DNA of 64,000 bases from an uncultured bacterium (GTDB taxonomy: Bacteria > Armatimonadota > UBA5829). The notes below the pieces were generated by a model that was given only the letters and a program-made list of their open reading frames with translations, was not told where the DNA came from and did no database searches. Location of the stretch: contig CALJES010000018.1 in the NCBI GenBank assembly GCA_938074205.1, forward strand, positions 1 through 64,000, given 5' to 3'. Position numbers and translations under genes: made by a program. Shown here piece by piece: positions 55,163-64,000 of the stretch (positions are counted from its first letter, which is position 1; each line of letters begins with the position of its first letter).

Positions 55163-57029
55163 GTCGTGTTGCTCGTTTTGCAGCTTCGCTGCCCAATTCG
55201 CCTTTCGGATCTTCTTGGGCCGTTTGTTCATACTGTTCAAGTGCTCTTTTGACAAGTCCTGCCTTCTCGCAAGCAAGAGCATATTCGAATCGGTCGTTTG
55301 TAGACAGAATACCCAAAGCATTTGCCTTTGCGTAAGAGTCAATCGCTTTATTGAAATCACCCAATCTTAGACTTACCCTAGCAAGACCTATCCACGCAGC
55401 GCGAAGCTTAGGGTTGAGCAATATGGCACGTGAGAACGCCTGTTCAGCTTTTTTCAGATCGCCGAGAAGGATGTAGGAGCTTCCTAAGCTCACGTATATC
55501 CGTGCGTCATCGCCTATTTCTTCCAGGGCTTCCAAAAGAACTTTCTGCGCATGATTAGGTCTGCCAAGTGCTCGCAGGGAATTAGCAAGGCCGAGATAAT
55601 CCGTAACGTCTCGCGAACCGTGCTCTATAGCAGCCTTATATTCGTGTTCAGCTTCTCGGTAGAGGCCCGCCTTGAAGAAGTAGTATCCAGCCCAGCTGCG
55701 GAAGAAGCGACCACCTGTTTTTGAGATTGCCCTCGCCCAGGCAACGTCAGAGGAGTAGGGCTGGCAGCTTTCCACAGTTAGTGCTCCGCAATAAAGAACG
55801 AACCAGACTATAATTGCCCACCCAATGATGCGCCAGATTCGCAGCTGACGTGGTTTCCATGTGAGAATCCGGTTCGCTAGCCACCCAATGATCATCGATG
55901 ATCCAACACTTGGTAGGTAAACGAAACGCTCCGCCGGGATTGGTGACATTGCCGGCAGTAAATTTACCACCGGGAGCAGTGTGACGAGAATCCATAGTAG
56001 GGCGAATGCCAAGTGAGGAACATTTTGTCTCAGGCGCACGGCTGACATTGCAAGTCCTATAGGTATCAGCCAAGCTGCAAGAGCAACCGGCGGGTACTTA
56101 ATGCCTATCGGAAACACGTCGTAAACAACTCGTCCCAATTGAGGTATGAACATCATGCGTATGTAAGCTGCGTACGCTATCCCGATCCCAAGCAACCGTT
56201 TGCCAAGCGCAGCAGTGGGATAGTTGACAATTGTCACGTGAACTGCGTGTCGTCGAAACAGTGTAAAGATCAGCAGTGAAAGAACTATCGCGACTGCCCA
56301 TTTCGTCCTATCAGCTTTCGTCAAATGGCATCGGAAAACCCACACGTAACCTGCCATAACTAGCGGCAGAACAAGCGCGTTTTCCTTCGAGAAAAACGCA
56401 CATAGTGCTAGCAAACTACAGGCGACTATTGCTTTAGCTGAAGATTTATGCTCAGACTCGCATGCCTTCACGAAGACTAAGACAGCCGAAACCGTTAATA
56501 GCGCAGAAATAACGTCCGTCCTTCCAGATACCCAACCTACGGCCTCAGCGTGTGCTGGGAGAACTGCGAAAACGAGCGCAGCTAGTCCGGCTGTGCGCAG
56601 ATTACCCAAAATCCTTTGCGAAAGGGCGAAAACAAGCAAGCTGGTCACAATGTGAAATAACAAATTGGTAAGGCGATAGGCGAATGGATTTGGTCCCGAA
56701 ATCGCGTAGTTCAGCTGGAACGATACGGTGACAAGAGGCCTGTAGTAGATAACGTTCGGCCCCAGTGCTCCGTGAAGGAAATCCCTGGTGAATGCTTTTA
56801 ACACGTATTTCAAACTGTGGACATATGGATCTTTGACGATCAGTTGAACATCGTCGAGCGCAAAGTCGCCTCGCAGCGAAGCTATATATGGCAACGCTGC
56901 CGCAGCGATTATAACCAGTACCCACATCACAACCATTCTGCGTTGTTTGTTGCTTTTCATCATTGCTAACTTGCTTTGTGCGGCTGAGATTCTCAGCGCA
57001 AGGTTACCATGACGATAGCTGTTGGTCAA
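55140..57029 (-). CDS. TMTC-like membrane protein with TPR repeats
   Basis: A 629-residue protein. About ten to twelve hydrophobic helices (about 30-420), with FALDDVQLIVKDPYVHS and YYRPLVTVSFQLNYAISGPNPFAYRLTN in the first loops, then TPR repeats (about 445-620). This is the layout of TMTC-type O-mannosyltransferases and of bacterial GT-C enzymes. Substrate unknown. Several starts are possible: the long frame starts at 57029, but an ATG near 56963 before KSNKQRRMVVM is more natural for a first helix. It converges on the flagellar cluster. Confidence 0.78.
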   Translation of the reverse strand: MTNSYRHGNLALRISAAQSKLAMMKSNKQRRMVVMWVLVIIAAAALPYIASLRGDFALDDVQLIVKDPYVHSLKYVLKAFTRDFLHGALGPNVIYYRPLVTVSFQLNYAISGPNPFAYRLTNLLFHIVTSLLVFALSQRILGNLRTAGLAALVFAVLPAHAEAVGWVSGRTDVISALLTVSAVLVFVKACESEHKSSAKAIVACSLLALCAFFSKENALVLPLVMAGYVWVFRCHLTKADRTKWAVAIVLSLLIFTLFRRHAVHVTIVNYPTAALGKRLLGIGIAYAAYIRMMFIPQLGRVVYDVFPIGIKYPPVALAAWLIPIGLAMSAVRLRQNVPHLAFALLWILVTLLPVVNLLPAMSPIPAERFVYLPSVGSSMIIGWLANRILTWKPRQLRIWRIIGWAIIVWFVLYCGALTVESCQPYSSDVAWARAISKTGGRFFRSWAGYYFFKAGLYREAEHEYKAAIEHGSRDVTDYLGLANSLRALGRPNHAQKVLLEALEEIGDDARIYVSLGSSYILLGDLKKAEQAFSRAILLNPKLRAAWIGLARVSLRLGDFNKAIDSYAKANALGILSTNDRFEYALACEKAGLVKRALEQYEQTAQEDPKGELGSEAAKRATRLRNLTLK

Positions 57030-57283
57030 TGCATACGCAAGCAGCTTGAATTTATAATTGGCGAGTGAAGCCTAAAACGGTAGTTTAGCTGTCTAACCGG
57101 TTCCGAGATGCAGACCTAGCAAGGTTTACTCTGGGGTAGGGGCCAGACGATTTAGCCCGGGCAGAGGAGATAGTAGCTGCGGTGACCGCTTACTTTGGCA
57201 GGTTTGCGTCGTTCAAATGTACAAACCCTCATTGCTACTCAATGGAGTTTATCACACAGATGTTATTTTCTGGGAGGTACTTG

Positions 57284-58465
57284 ATGCTTCGCTTGGGAAT
57301 TATCGGTTATGGTGCTCGCGCCCGCGGCTTGGTGAGCATAATGGAAAAATTCAATGCCGGCGTCCACGTTACGGCCGTAACTGACGTCCGCAACGATCAG
57401 ATAGCTAGAGAAATGTCTGAGAGAGGCGAGGATCCCAGCCGTGTTACGTTCTACACCGATGCAGACGAAATGTTAGACAAGGAAAAACTGGACGGAGTTC
57501 TCATCGGTACACGGTGTTCATTACACGCTTCTATGGCGGTGAAGGTGCTCGAGAGGAACATACCGCTCTTTCTGGAGAAACCTGTGGCGACAAGTATGCA
57601 AGACCTTATTCGATTGAGGGATGCAGCGGTAAAATCACGAAGTGAAGTGGTGGTTTCTTTTCCACTACGGGTTACTCCTCTGGTCCGTTTAGCAAAGGAG
57701 ATCATCGATTCCGGTAAGATTGGTACGGTTGAGCACGTCCAGGCTTGGAACAATGTTGGCTATGGCATTTGTTACTATATGGCCTGGTACCGTGACGAGA
57801 ATGAGACCCAAGGCCTTTTCCTCCAAAAGGCAACTCACGACTTCGATTATATAAACTACCTTCTGGGAATCAAGCCAGTGTGGATCTGCGCGATTACTTC
57901 TAAACGCATCTACAAAGGTGATCGCCCGGCTGGACTGACATGTGATGAGTGCAACGAGTGGGAAGAGTGTATGGAGAGCCCATATCACTTGTTCTTTACC
58001 AGAGCCGAGACTCACGATGTGAGGAAGAATGGCAGACCGTGTGGGTTTGCAGTTGATACTGGGAATGAGGACTCCGGCAGTGCTATCGTGGAATACGAAA
58101 CCGGCATGCATGTCTGTTACAGCCAGAATTTCTTTGCAAGACGAAAAGCACACGCTCGAGGAGCGCGATTGCTTGGATACAGAGGTACCGTAGAGTTCGA
58201 TTGGGCTACTGATGAGCTGAAAGTCTATATGCACCACGTTCCCCGCGTCGAAACCTACAAGACGGATACCAGCCAAATGTCACACGGCGGTGGTGACACC
58301 GTTCTTGCGGACAATTTCATTCGGGTAATGCGCGGCGACGCGAAATCTGTGGCACCTCTGTCTGCTGGTATCCTAAGCGCGCTAATGTGTCTGAAGGCTA
58401 AAGAATCTGCAGCCACGCGCACGTTCCAAAAGATTGAGTTTCCCGACGCTTTAGCGCAATCTTGA
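57284..58465 (+). CDS. Gfo/Idh/MocA family oxidoreductase
   Basis: About 393 residues. The NAD(P)-binding Rossmann start LGIIGYGARARGLVSI and the EKPVATS motif identify the family. The C-terminal domain (about 130-390) has a cysteine cluster (LTCDECNEWEECMES), possibly metal-binding. Reactions are typically sugar or inositol dehydrogenation; the substrate is not predictable. I choose ATG 57284 over the upstream GTG, because GGGAGG precedes it. A perfect -10 (TATAAT at 57053-57058) lies upstream, without a clear -35. Confidence 0.87.
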   Translation: MLRLGIIGYGARARGLVSIMEKFNAGVHVTAVTDVRNDQIAREMSERGEDPSRVTFYTDADEMLDKEKLDGVLIGTRCSLHASMAVKVLERNIPLFLEKPVATSMQDLIRLRDAAVKSRSEVVVSFPLRVTPLVRLAKEIIDSGKIGTVEHVQAWNNVGYGICYYMAWYRDENETQGLFLQKATHDFDYINYLLGIKPVWICAITSKRIYKGDRPAGLTCDECNEWEECMESPYHLFFTRAETHDVRKNGRPCGFAVDTGNEDSGSAIVEYETGMHVCYSQNFFARRKAHARGARLLGYRGTVEFDWATDELKVYMHHVPRVETYKTDTSQMSHGGGDTVLADNFIRVMRGDAKSVAPLSAGILSALMCLKAKESAATRTFQKIEFPDALAQS

Positions 58466-58573
58466 TGAACGCGCGTGAGAACCCTTCAAACGAACCAGAC
58501 ATTCGATCACTTAAGTTCTTTTTTGCCTCTGAGAGCGGCAACCAATTTAGGATTGGCGACCACAAACAAAATG

Positions 58574-58605
58574 CCCCTGTCGTCCACATTGGTTGGACAC
58601 AGGGG
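58574..58605. terminator. Bidirectional terminator between oxidoreductase and tpiA
   Basis: CCCCTGTCGTCC (58574-58585) pairs with GGACACAGGGG (58595-58605), one unpaired base, 9-base loop. On the plus side TATTATTTTTC follows shortly; on the minus side CATTTTGTTTG. It separates convergent genes. Confidence 0.85.
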
Positions 58606-58642
58606 ACATGCTATTATTTTTCTTTAGGCTATGTAGAATATG

Positions 58643-59443
58643 CTACAAAGCTGCCCTTACGATGGCTGCAAAGTCGGAAGCATTCAACGAAGCACCGCCA
58701 ACAAGCGCTCCATCTATGTTCGGCTTATGGAGAAGCTCATACGCGTTGTCGGGTTTTACGCTGCCTCCGTACTGTATACGAATCGATTCTGCGATATCGG
58801 TTCCGTACATGTCAGCGACGATTTCCCTGATAAGTCCACACACTCGATCTGCTTCGGTGGCATCACATACTTGTCCGGTACCAATTGCCCACACAGGCTC
58901 ATATGCAATTACCATCTGTGAAGCCTGCTCTTTTGTAAAGCCCGCAACATCGATATTGATCTGCCTTGCAATAACTTCGTCTGTCTTGCCTTCCTCTCGT
59001 TCGGAAAGAAGCTCTCCGCAAGCGATGATGGGAGTCAATCCTGCTGCAAACGCTGCCTTGGCTTTCAAGTTTACCGTCTCGTCGCATTCCCCGAAGTACG
59101 AGAGCACTCCAGCCAACTCCTCATCCACCGTACCAAACCGACCTCGCGTTTCGGAATGCCCGATTATGACCCACTTGCAGCCGACATCTACCAGCATTTC
59201 AGGCGAGATCTGGCTTGTCCATGCACCCGAGGATTTCCAGAAACAGCTCTGAGCGCCAAGAGTGATGTTTGAGCCGTTCAGCCGCTCGCTCACAGCAGGA
59301 AGCGAAACAAAGGTTGGGCAAACGGCAATGTCAACCGAGTTTATATCGGCAACCAGTGGCTTCAGTTCATCTACTAAGGCGAGCGATTGGCTCACCGTGT
59401 TGTTCATTTTCCAGTTTCCAGCAATGAAAGGTCGTCTTTGCAT
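58643..59443 (-). CDS. tpiA: Triosephosphate isomerase
   Basis: A 266-residue TIM barrel enzyme that interconverts dihydroxyacetone phosphate and glyceraldehyde 3-phosphate. Catalytic residues: K12 (AGNWKMN), H96 (IIGHSE) and E182 (AYEPVWAIGTG). The phosphate loop IQYGGSVKPDNA is present. Normal length. It follows pgk, but a strong terminator lies between them (59503-59529); no separate promoter was found, so expression may depend on read-through. Confidence 0.98.
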   Translation of the reverse strand: MQRRPFIAGNWKMNNTVSQSLALVDELKPLVADINSVDIAVCPTFVSLPAVSERLNGSNITLGAQSCFWKSSGAWTSQISPEMLVDVGCKWVIIGHSETRGRFGTVDEELAGVLSYFGECDETVNLKAKAAFAAGLTPIIACGELLSEREEGKTDEVIARQINIDVAGFTKEQASQMVIAYEPVWAIGTGQVCDATEADRVCGLIREIVADMYGTDIAESIRIQYGGSVKPDNAYELLHKPNIDGALVGGASLNASDFAAIVRAAL

Positions 59444-59502
59444 GGTCTTTCTCGATAACCACCTCTCGGTTTTTCCAGGCGAATAAATCTAATCTACAAA
59501 AT

Positions 59503-59529
59503 GGGCAGCCTGTCGCGTACAGGCTGCCC
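59503..59529 (-). terminator. Intrinsic terminator after pgk
   Basis: A perfect 11-bp stem GGGCAGCCTGT/ACAGGCTGCCC with a 5-base loop, followed on the minus strand by ATTTTGTAGATT. It ends or attenuates the gap-pgk message before tpiA. Confidence 0.85.
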
Positions 59530-59545
59530 AACATTATCCTTCTGT

Positions 59546-60781
59546 TTACTTATCTTGGAGTGCAGCTACGCCGGGCAACTCTCTACCTTCTAGGAATTCC
59601 AAAGACGCTCCCCCTCCAGTAGACACGTGGTCTATTTTGTCAGCATACCCCAATTGTTCCACGGCAGCAGCTGAATCTCCACCGCCGACGATGGTAGTGC
59701 CGGGACACTCTGCCATAGCTTGAGCTATTCCCAGAGTGCCTTTAGCGAACCTGGGATCCTCGAACACACCCATCGGACCGTTCCATACCACAGTTTTGGC
59801 GGACTTGATCTTGTCTGCGTATACTTTTACAGTCTCGGGACCGATATCAAGCCCACGGTAGCCATCAGGTATTGAAGTCGACGGAACAACCTGGATATTT
59901 ACGTTCTCCGGCACGCCCGATGGTATGTCGAAATCTGCCGGCAGTTCAACAGCCACGGTGTCCACTGGCAACATCAACTCAACTCCACGGTCTTTTGCCT
60001 TTTGCAGCGCCTGGTTTGCCAACGCGATGCCGTCAACATCAACCATGGAGTTTCCTACACTGTATTCTTGAGCCTTCAGAAACGTGTAGGTCATAGCGCC
60101 TCCGATAAGGAGGGCGTCCACCTTGTTAAGAAGGTTATCTATCACCTTGATCTTGTCGGAAACCTTGACGCCACCCAAGACCGCAACAAATGGCCTATCT
60201 GGGCTTTCCAGGGCCTTGCCCAGGTAATCTAACTCCTTCTCCATAAGGAAACCGGCCACCCCAGGCAGTATACGAGCAACGCCTTCGGTGGAGGCGTGAG
60301 CTCTGTGCGCTGTCCCAAACGCATCGTTCACATATACCTCACCGAGTGACGCAAGCTGCTTAGCAAACTCGGGATCGTTCTTTTCTTCAGCCTTGTAGAA
60401 GCGCACATTCTCGAGAAGGACAACTTCTCCCTCCGACATCGCTGCAACTGCATTGGCCACTTCTTCGCCGATGCAGTCATTGAGCTTCTTGACGGGCTTG
60501 CCAATGAGATCTGAAAGGCGCTTGGCCACTGGGTCGAGGTTATACTTCTTCACTGACTCAGCGTCGGCCTTACCAGTGTCGTCGTGCTTTGGTCGGCCAA
60601 GGTGGGACATCAGAATGATCTTAGCCCCCTGATCCATTAGATATTTGATGGTGGGCAGCGCCGCAACTATTCTTCTGTCGTCGGTTATGTTCCGTTCGGC
60701 ATCGAGTGGTACGTTGAAGTCGACCCGCACGAGAACTCGTTTGCCGTGCACGTCGATATCTCGAACAGTCTTCTTTTTCAT
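59546..60781 (-). CDS. pgk: Phosphoglycerate kinase
   Basis: A 411-residue glycolytic enzyme that makes ATP from 1,3-bisphosphoglycerate. N-terminal [22 protein letters not shown] and [29 protein letters not shown]-terminal [36 protein letters not shown], all split in the usual way. It is an unfused enzyme of typical length. GCGGAGG precedes the ATG. It follows gap in one operon. Confidence 0.98.
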   Translation of the reverse strand: MKKKTVRDIDVHGKRVLVRVDFNVPLDAERNITDDRRIVAALPTIKYLMDQGAKIILMSHLGRPKHDDTGKADAESVKKYNLDPVAKRLSDLIGKPVKKLNDCIGEEVANAVAAMSEGEVVLLENVRFYKAEEKNDPEFAKQLASLGEVYVNDAFGTAHRAHASTEGVARILPGVAGFLMEKELDYLGKALESPDRPFVAVLGGVKVSDKIKVIDNLLNKVDALLIGGAMTYTFLKAQEYSVGNSMVDVDGIALANQALQKAKDRGVELMLPVDTVAVELPADFDIPSGVPENVNIQVVPSTSIPDGYRGLDIGPETVKVYADKIKSAKTVVWNGPMGVFEDPRFAKGTLGIAQAMAECPGTTIVGGGDSAAAVEQLGYADKIDHVSTGGGASLEFLEGRELPGVAALQDK

Positions 60782-60848
60782 CGAAGTAACCTCCGCTCAA
60801 ATCTAGCCTTCGGTACCAAGCTAGGCTCGGTCCGACAATAGGAGCCGG

Positions 60849-61913
<1,065 letters not shown>

Positions 61914-61917
61914 TTAA

Positions 61918-61948
61918 GTCCGCCAGGTGATGCACCGTCCTAGCGGAC
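61918..61948 (-). promoter_or_regulatory. Leader hairpin/operator candidate of gap
   Basis: GTCCGC and GCGGAC form a 6-bp stem, continued after a mismatch by AGG/CCT. It begins about six bases after the predicted transcription start. It could be a stabilising 5' hairpin or an operator for a glycolytic regulator; neither is proven. Confidence 0.4.
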
Positions 61949-61960
61949 AAATGCCTATCT

Positions 61961-61989
61961 ATTCTACCCGTTGAGGCGCTACCTGTCAA
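61961..61989 (-). promoter_or_regulatory. Sigma70-type promoter of gap-pgk
   Basis: On the minus strand: TTGACA (61989-61984), 17-base spacer, TAGAAT (61966-61961). One of the best promoter matches in the window; start near 61954. Confidence 0.82.
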
Positions 61990-62072
61990 ACTTAATGGCG
62001 GGCGTTCTTATGCTGCAGTGCGGGATCTTGAGGGGGATTCCCGAAAGGACACTTTCTCCACCCGTAAATAAA

Positions 62073-62105
62073 GGGTCCTATGGGTCGAGTAGACCCATAG
62101 GACCC
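62073..62105 (-). terminator. Intrinsic terminator after hppA
   Basis: A perfect 14-bp stem GGGTCCTATGGGTC/GACCCATAGGACCC with a 5-base loop, followed on the minus strand by TTTATTTAC. It lies 22 bases after the hppA stop and isolates it from gap. Confidence 0.9.
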
Positions 62106-62127
62106 ACATAATGCACAGAGCTCAGAC

Positions 62128-64000
62128 CTACACCGCTGAAGGTTCTTTTTCTTCAAGTGCTTCGCCGGAACTTCCGGAAGTCTCGCCCGTTTCGGCCTCC
62201 AAACCTCCCCGCTTCGACCACAGAGTGGCTCCAGCAAGAGCTAGAACTGCTACGACGACAATTGCCGTTCTAGCTGCGTTCGAAATAGGCTGGATAGCAA
62301 TCGGGGCGACCAATATAGCCACAAGGTTCATAACCTTTATGAGCGGGTTTAAGGCGGGGCCGGCGGTGTCTTTGAACGGATCTCCAACTGTGTCGCCTAC
62401 CACACCTGCTTTGTGTTCGTCTGTTCCCTTGCCACCGAACATACCTGCCTCTATGGTCTTCTTGGCGTTATCCCAGAGCCCACCGGTGTTGGCAAGCAGC
62501 ACCGCCATTAGCTGTCCCGACAAAATGGCACCAGCCAAGAATCCGCCCAACGCAGCAGCTCCTTTTACTGGGTCTTCGTAGCCCAAACCAAACCCGACCA
62601 GAATCGGAGCGCTTACGGCAAGCACGGCAGGACTTAGAAGCTCTTTCTGCGCTGCTGCGGTCGAGATCTCGACACATCGCTGATAATCAGGCTTGCCCTT
62701 GTCTGAGCCGGAGCGAGGATCGTAATCCATTATACCCACTATCTCGCGGAACTGCCGCCGAACCTCCTCCACCAACTGGAATGCGGCTCGACTGACAGCG
62801 TTTATCGCGAACGAGCAGAATAGGAAGGGAACTGCGCCGCCGATTAGAAGCCCAATGAATACCTGTGTCCAGTCTATCCGCAATCCTACCTCCAGCAAAT
62901 TCGCGTCTGCCATGAACGACCTGAAAAGCGCAGTGGCAGCAATAACCGCGGTGGCAATAGCTAGTCCCTTAGTCAGTGCCTTGGTGGTGTTGCCCACCGC
63001 ATCCAGCTTGGCAACTATCTTGTGAGCATTGGAATCTTCCCCTGCATCCTTTAGTGCCCCAGACATCTCGAATATACCGTTTGCATTGTCTGAAATGGGT
63101 CCGTAGGTATCCATCGCAAGCATGAAGCCAGTTGTAGAGAGAAGTCCGAGGCCGGAAAGCGCGATTCCGTATGCTGCTAGTGCAGGATCACCCTTGAACA
63201 AGAGCATAGCGGCGAGGATAGTCAAACAGATGGCAACTATACCCCATACGCTCGATTCTAAGCCGGATGCAAATCCTGTCAGGATAACGGTCGCCGGACC
63301 GGTCTTGGCAGCTTTGGCAGTCTCTTGTACTGGCTTGTATCGAGTAGAGGTGAAGTACTCAGTAAGTCGGCCTATCACCAGCGCAAGTAGGATACCTACC
63401 AGATTAGCCGTGGCAAACCTCCACCATTCAAAGCCCTCTATCGGTATCCTTACAGCGAACACGTAGTATGACACAAGGTAGAACCCTATTATTCCGAACA
63501 ACGCAGATACCCAAAAACCTACGTTAATAGGTTGCATGGGATCCATATCTATATCGTCTCTACCTCGAACCGAGTAGACGCCGATAATCGAAGCAATAAC
63601 ACCGACGGCCCTCATTAGAAGGGGGTAAACCACCAAAGCAAGAACAGCGGCTCCGCCGCCAACTGCCGCAGCTGCAGCAGCACCAAGAATGATGGCAGCA
63701 ACAAGAGTTACCTCGTAGCTTTCGAACACATCAGCTGCCATACCGGCGCAGTCGCCGACGTTGTCACCGACGTTGTCCGCTATAGTTGCCGCATTGCGAG
63801 GATCGTCCTCGGGTATGTTCTTTTCGATCTTACCGACTAAATCAGCACCCACGTCTGCAGCCTTGGTATATATGCCGCCGCCTATTCTCATAAACAGCGC
63901 CGCAAGACAGCCTCCGAACCCAAAGCCCACGAGTACCTTCATCGACTCTTTGCCAAAGAAAAAGAAAACAAGGCAGGCGCCTAGCAGTCCAAGTCCTACA
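62128..64000 (-). CDS. hppA: Membrane H+-translocating pyrophosphatase (5' end outside window)
   Basis: At least 623 residues; the frame continues past the right edge without a start, so the gene is partial at its N-terminus. It splits pyrophosphate and pumps protons. Conserved: GGGIYTKAADVGADLVGK, DNVGDNVGDCAGMAADVFESY, and the C-terminal GDTVGDPFKDTAGPALNPLIK. The segment VGNTTKALTKG has Lys where K+-dependent enzymes have Ala, which marks the K+-independent, proton-pumping type. The C-terminal tail (about 35 residues, acidic) is longer than usual. Confidence 0.96.
   Translation of the reverse strand, partial: VGLGLLGACLVFFFFGKESMKVLVGFGFGGCLAALFMRIGGGIYTKAADVGADLVGKIEKNIPEDDPRNAATIADNVGDNVGDCAGMAADVFESYEVTLVAAIILGAAAAAAVGGGAAVLALVVYPLLMRAVGVIASIIGVYSVRGRDDIDMDPMQPINVGFWVSALFGIIGFYLVSYYVFAVRIPIEGFEWWRFATANLVGILLALVIGRLTEYFTSTRYKPVQETAKAAKTGPATVILTGFASGLESSVWGIVAICLTILAAMLLFKGDPALAAYGIALSGLGLLSTTGFMLAMDTYGPISDNANGIFEMSGALKDAGEDSNAHKIVAKLDAVGNTTKALTKGLAIATAVIAATALFRSFMADANLLEVGLRIDWTQVFIGLLIGGAVPFLFCSFAINAVSRAAFQLVEEVRRQFREIVGIMDYDPRSGSDKGKPDYQRCVEISTAAAQKELLSPAVLAVSAPILVGFGLGYEDPVKGAAALGGFLAGAILSGQLMAVLLANTGGLWDNAKKTIEAGMFGGKGTDEHKAGVVGDTVGDPFKDTAGPALNPLIKVMNLVAILVAPIAIQPISNAARTAIVVVAVLALAGATLWSKRGGLEAETGETSGSSGEALEEKEPSAV

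Overview
This is a bacterial chromosomal window of roughly 50% GC. Gene content points to a flagellated, diderm-type bacterium from a little-studied phylum, most likely Armatimonadota. The lineage clues are two prepilin-like proteins with an H-X9-DG C-terminus, DUF6754-like and DUF5317 membrane proteins, PA14 and thrombospondin-3-type secreted proteins, and a K+-independent-type H+-pyrophosphatase. The phylum is an inference from gene content, not a sequence-database result.

Layout, left to right. (1) 1-216: a tRNA-Glu(CTC) with its promoter, and the start of a gene leaving the window. (2) 408-8598 (+): a tightly packed operon of four membrane proteins (the first DUF6754-like) followed by two large secreted HExxH metallopeptidases; this is the best candidate for an undescribed system. 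(3) 8622-10732 (+): a sigma70-type promoter, a tiny membrane protein with a broken start, and two pseudopilin-like proteins, ended by a bidirectional terminator. (4) 10801-14631 (-): an ACT-domain protein, a UPF0210 protein and a GH63-like glycosidase. (5) 14743-19055 (-): DUF5317 protein, a GT39/ArnT-like glycosyltransferase, a XerD-type recombinase and phosphopentomutase. (6) 19099-21370 (-): a pair of HD-GYP proteins, one with a zinc ribbon inserted in the domain and one with the HD histidine replaced. (7) 21826-27151 (-): infC-rpmI-rplT-pheS-pheT plus a conserved hypothetical, with an AUU start for infC, a cloverleaf-like RNA candidate before pheS and a PheT lacking its OB-fold tRNA-binding domain. 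(8) 27370-33311: a sulfatase, an FmdB zinc ribbon protein, two DUF2993/LmeA-like proteins and mreBCD, with overlapping divergent promoters between the lipoprotein gene and mreB. (9) 33411-55162 (+): a 22-kb flagellar cluster (flgB, flgC, fliE, fliF, fliH, fliI, fliJ, a lytic transglycosylase, fliK, flgD, flgE, motA, fliL, fliN, fliO, fliP, fliQ, fliR, flhB, flhA, flhF, flhG, fliA and three small genes). It carries two canonical sigma54 promoters and lacks fliG, fliM and motB. (10) 55140-64000: a TMTC-like TPR membrane protein, a Gfo/Idh/MocA oxidoreductase, then (-) gap-pgk-tpiA and a membrane pyrophosphatase that runs off the right edge.

The genes fall into clear functional modules: translation, lower glycolysis, cell shape, flagellar assembly with its own sigma factor and FlhF/FlhG placement system, c-di-GMP turnover, and cell-surface proteins. 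Several promoters and intrinsic terminators delimit them well.
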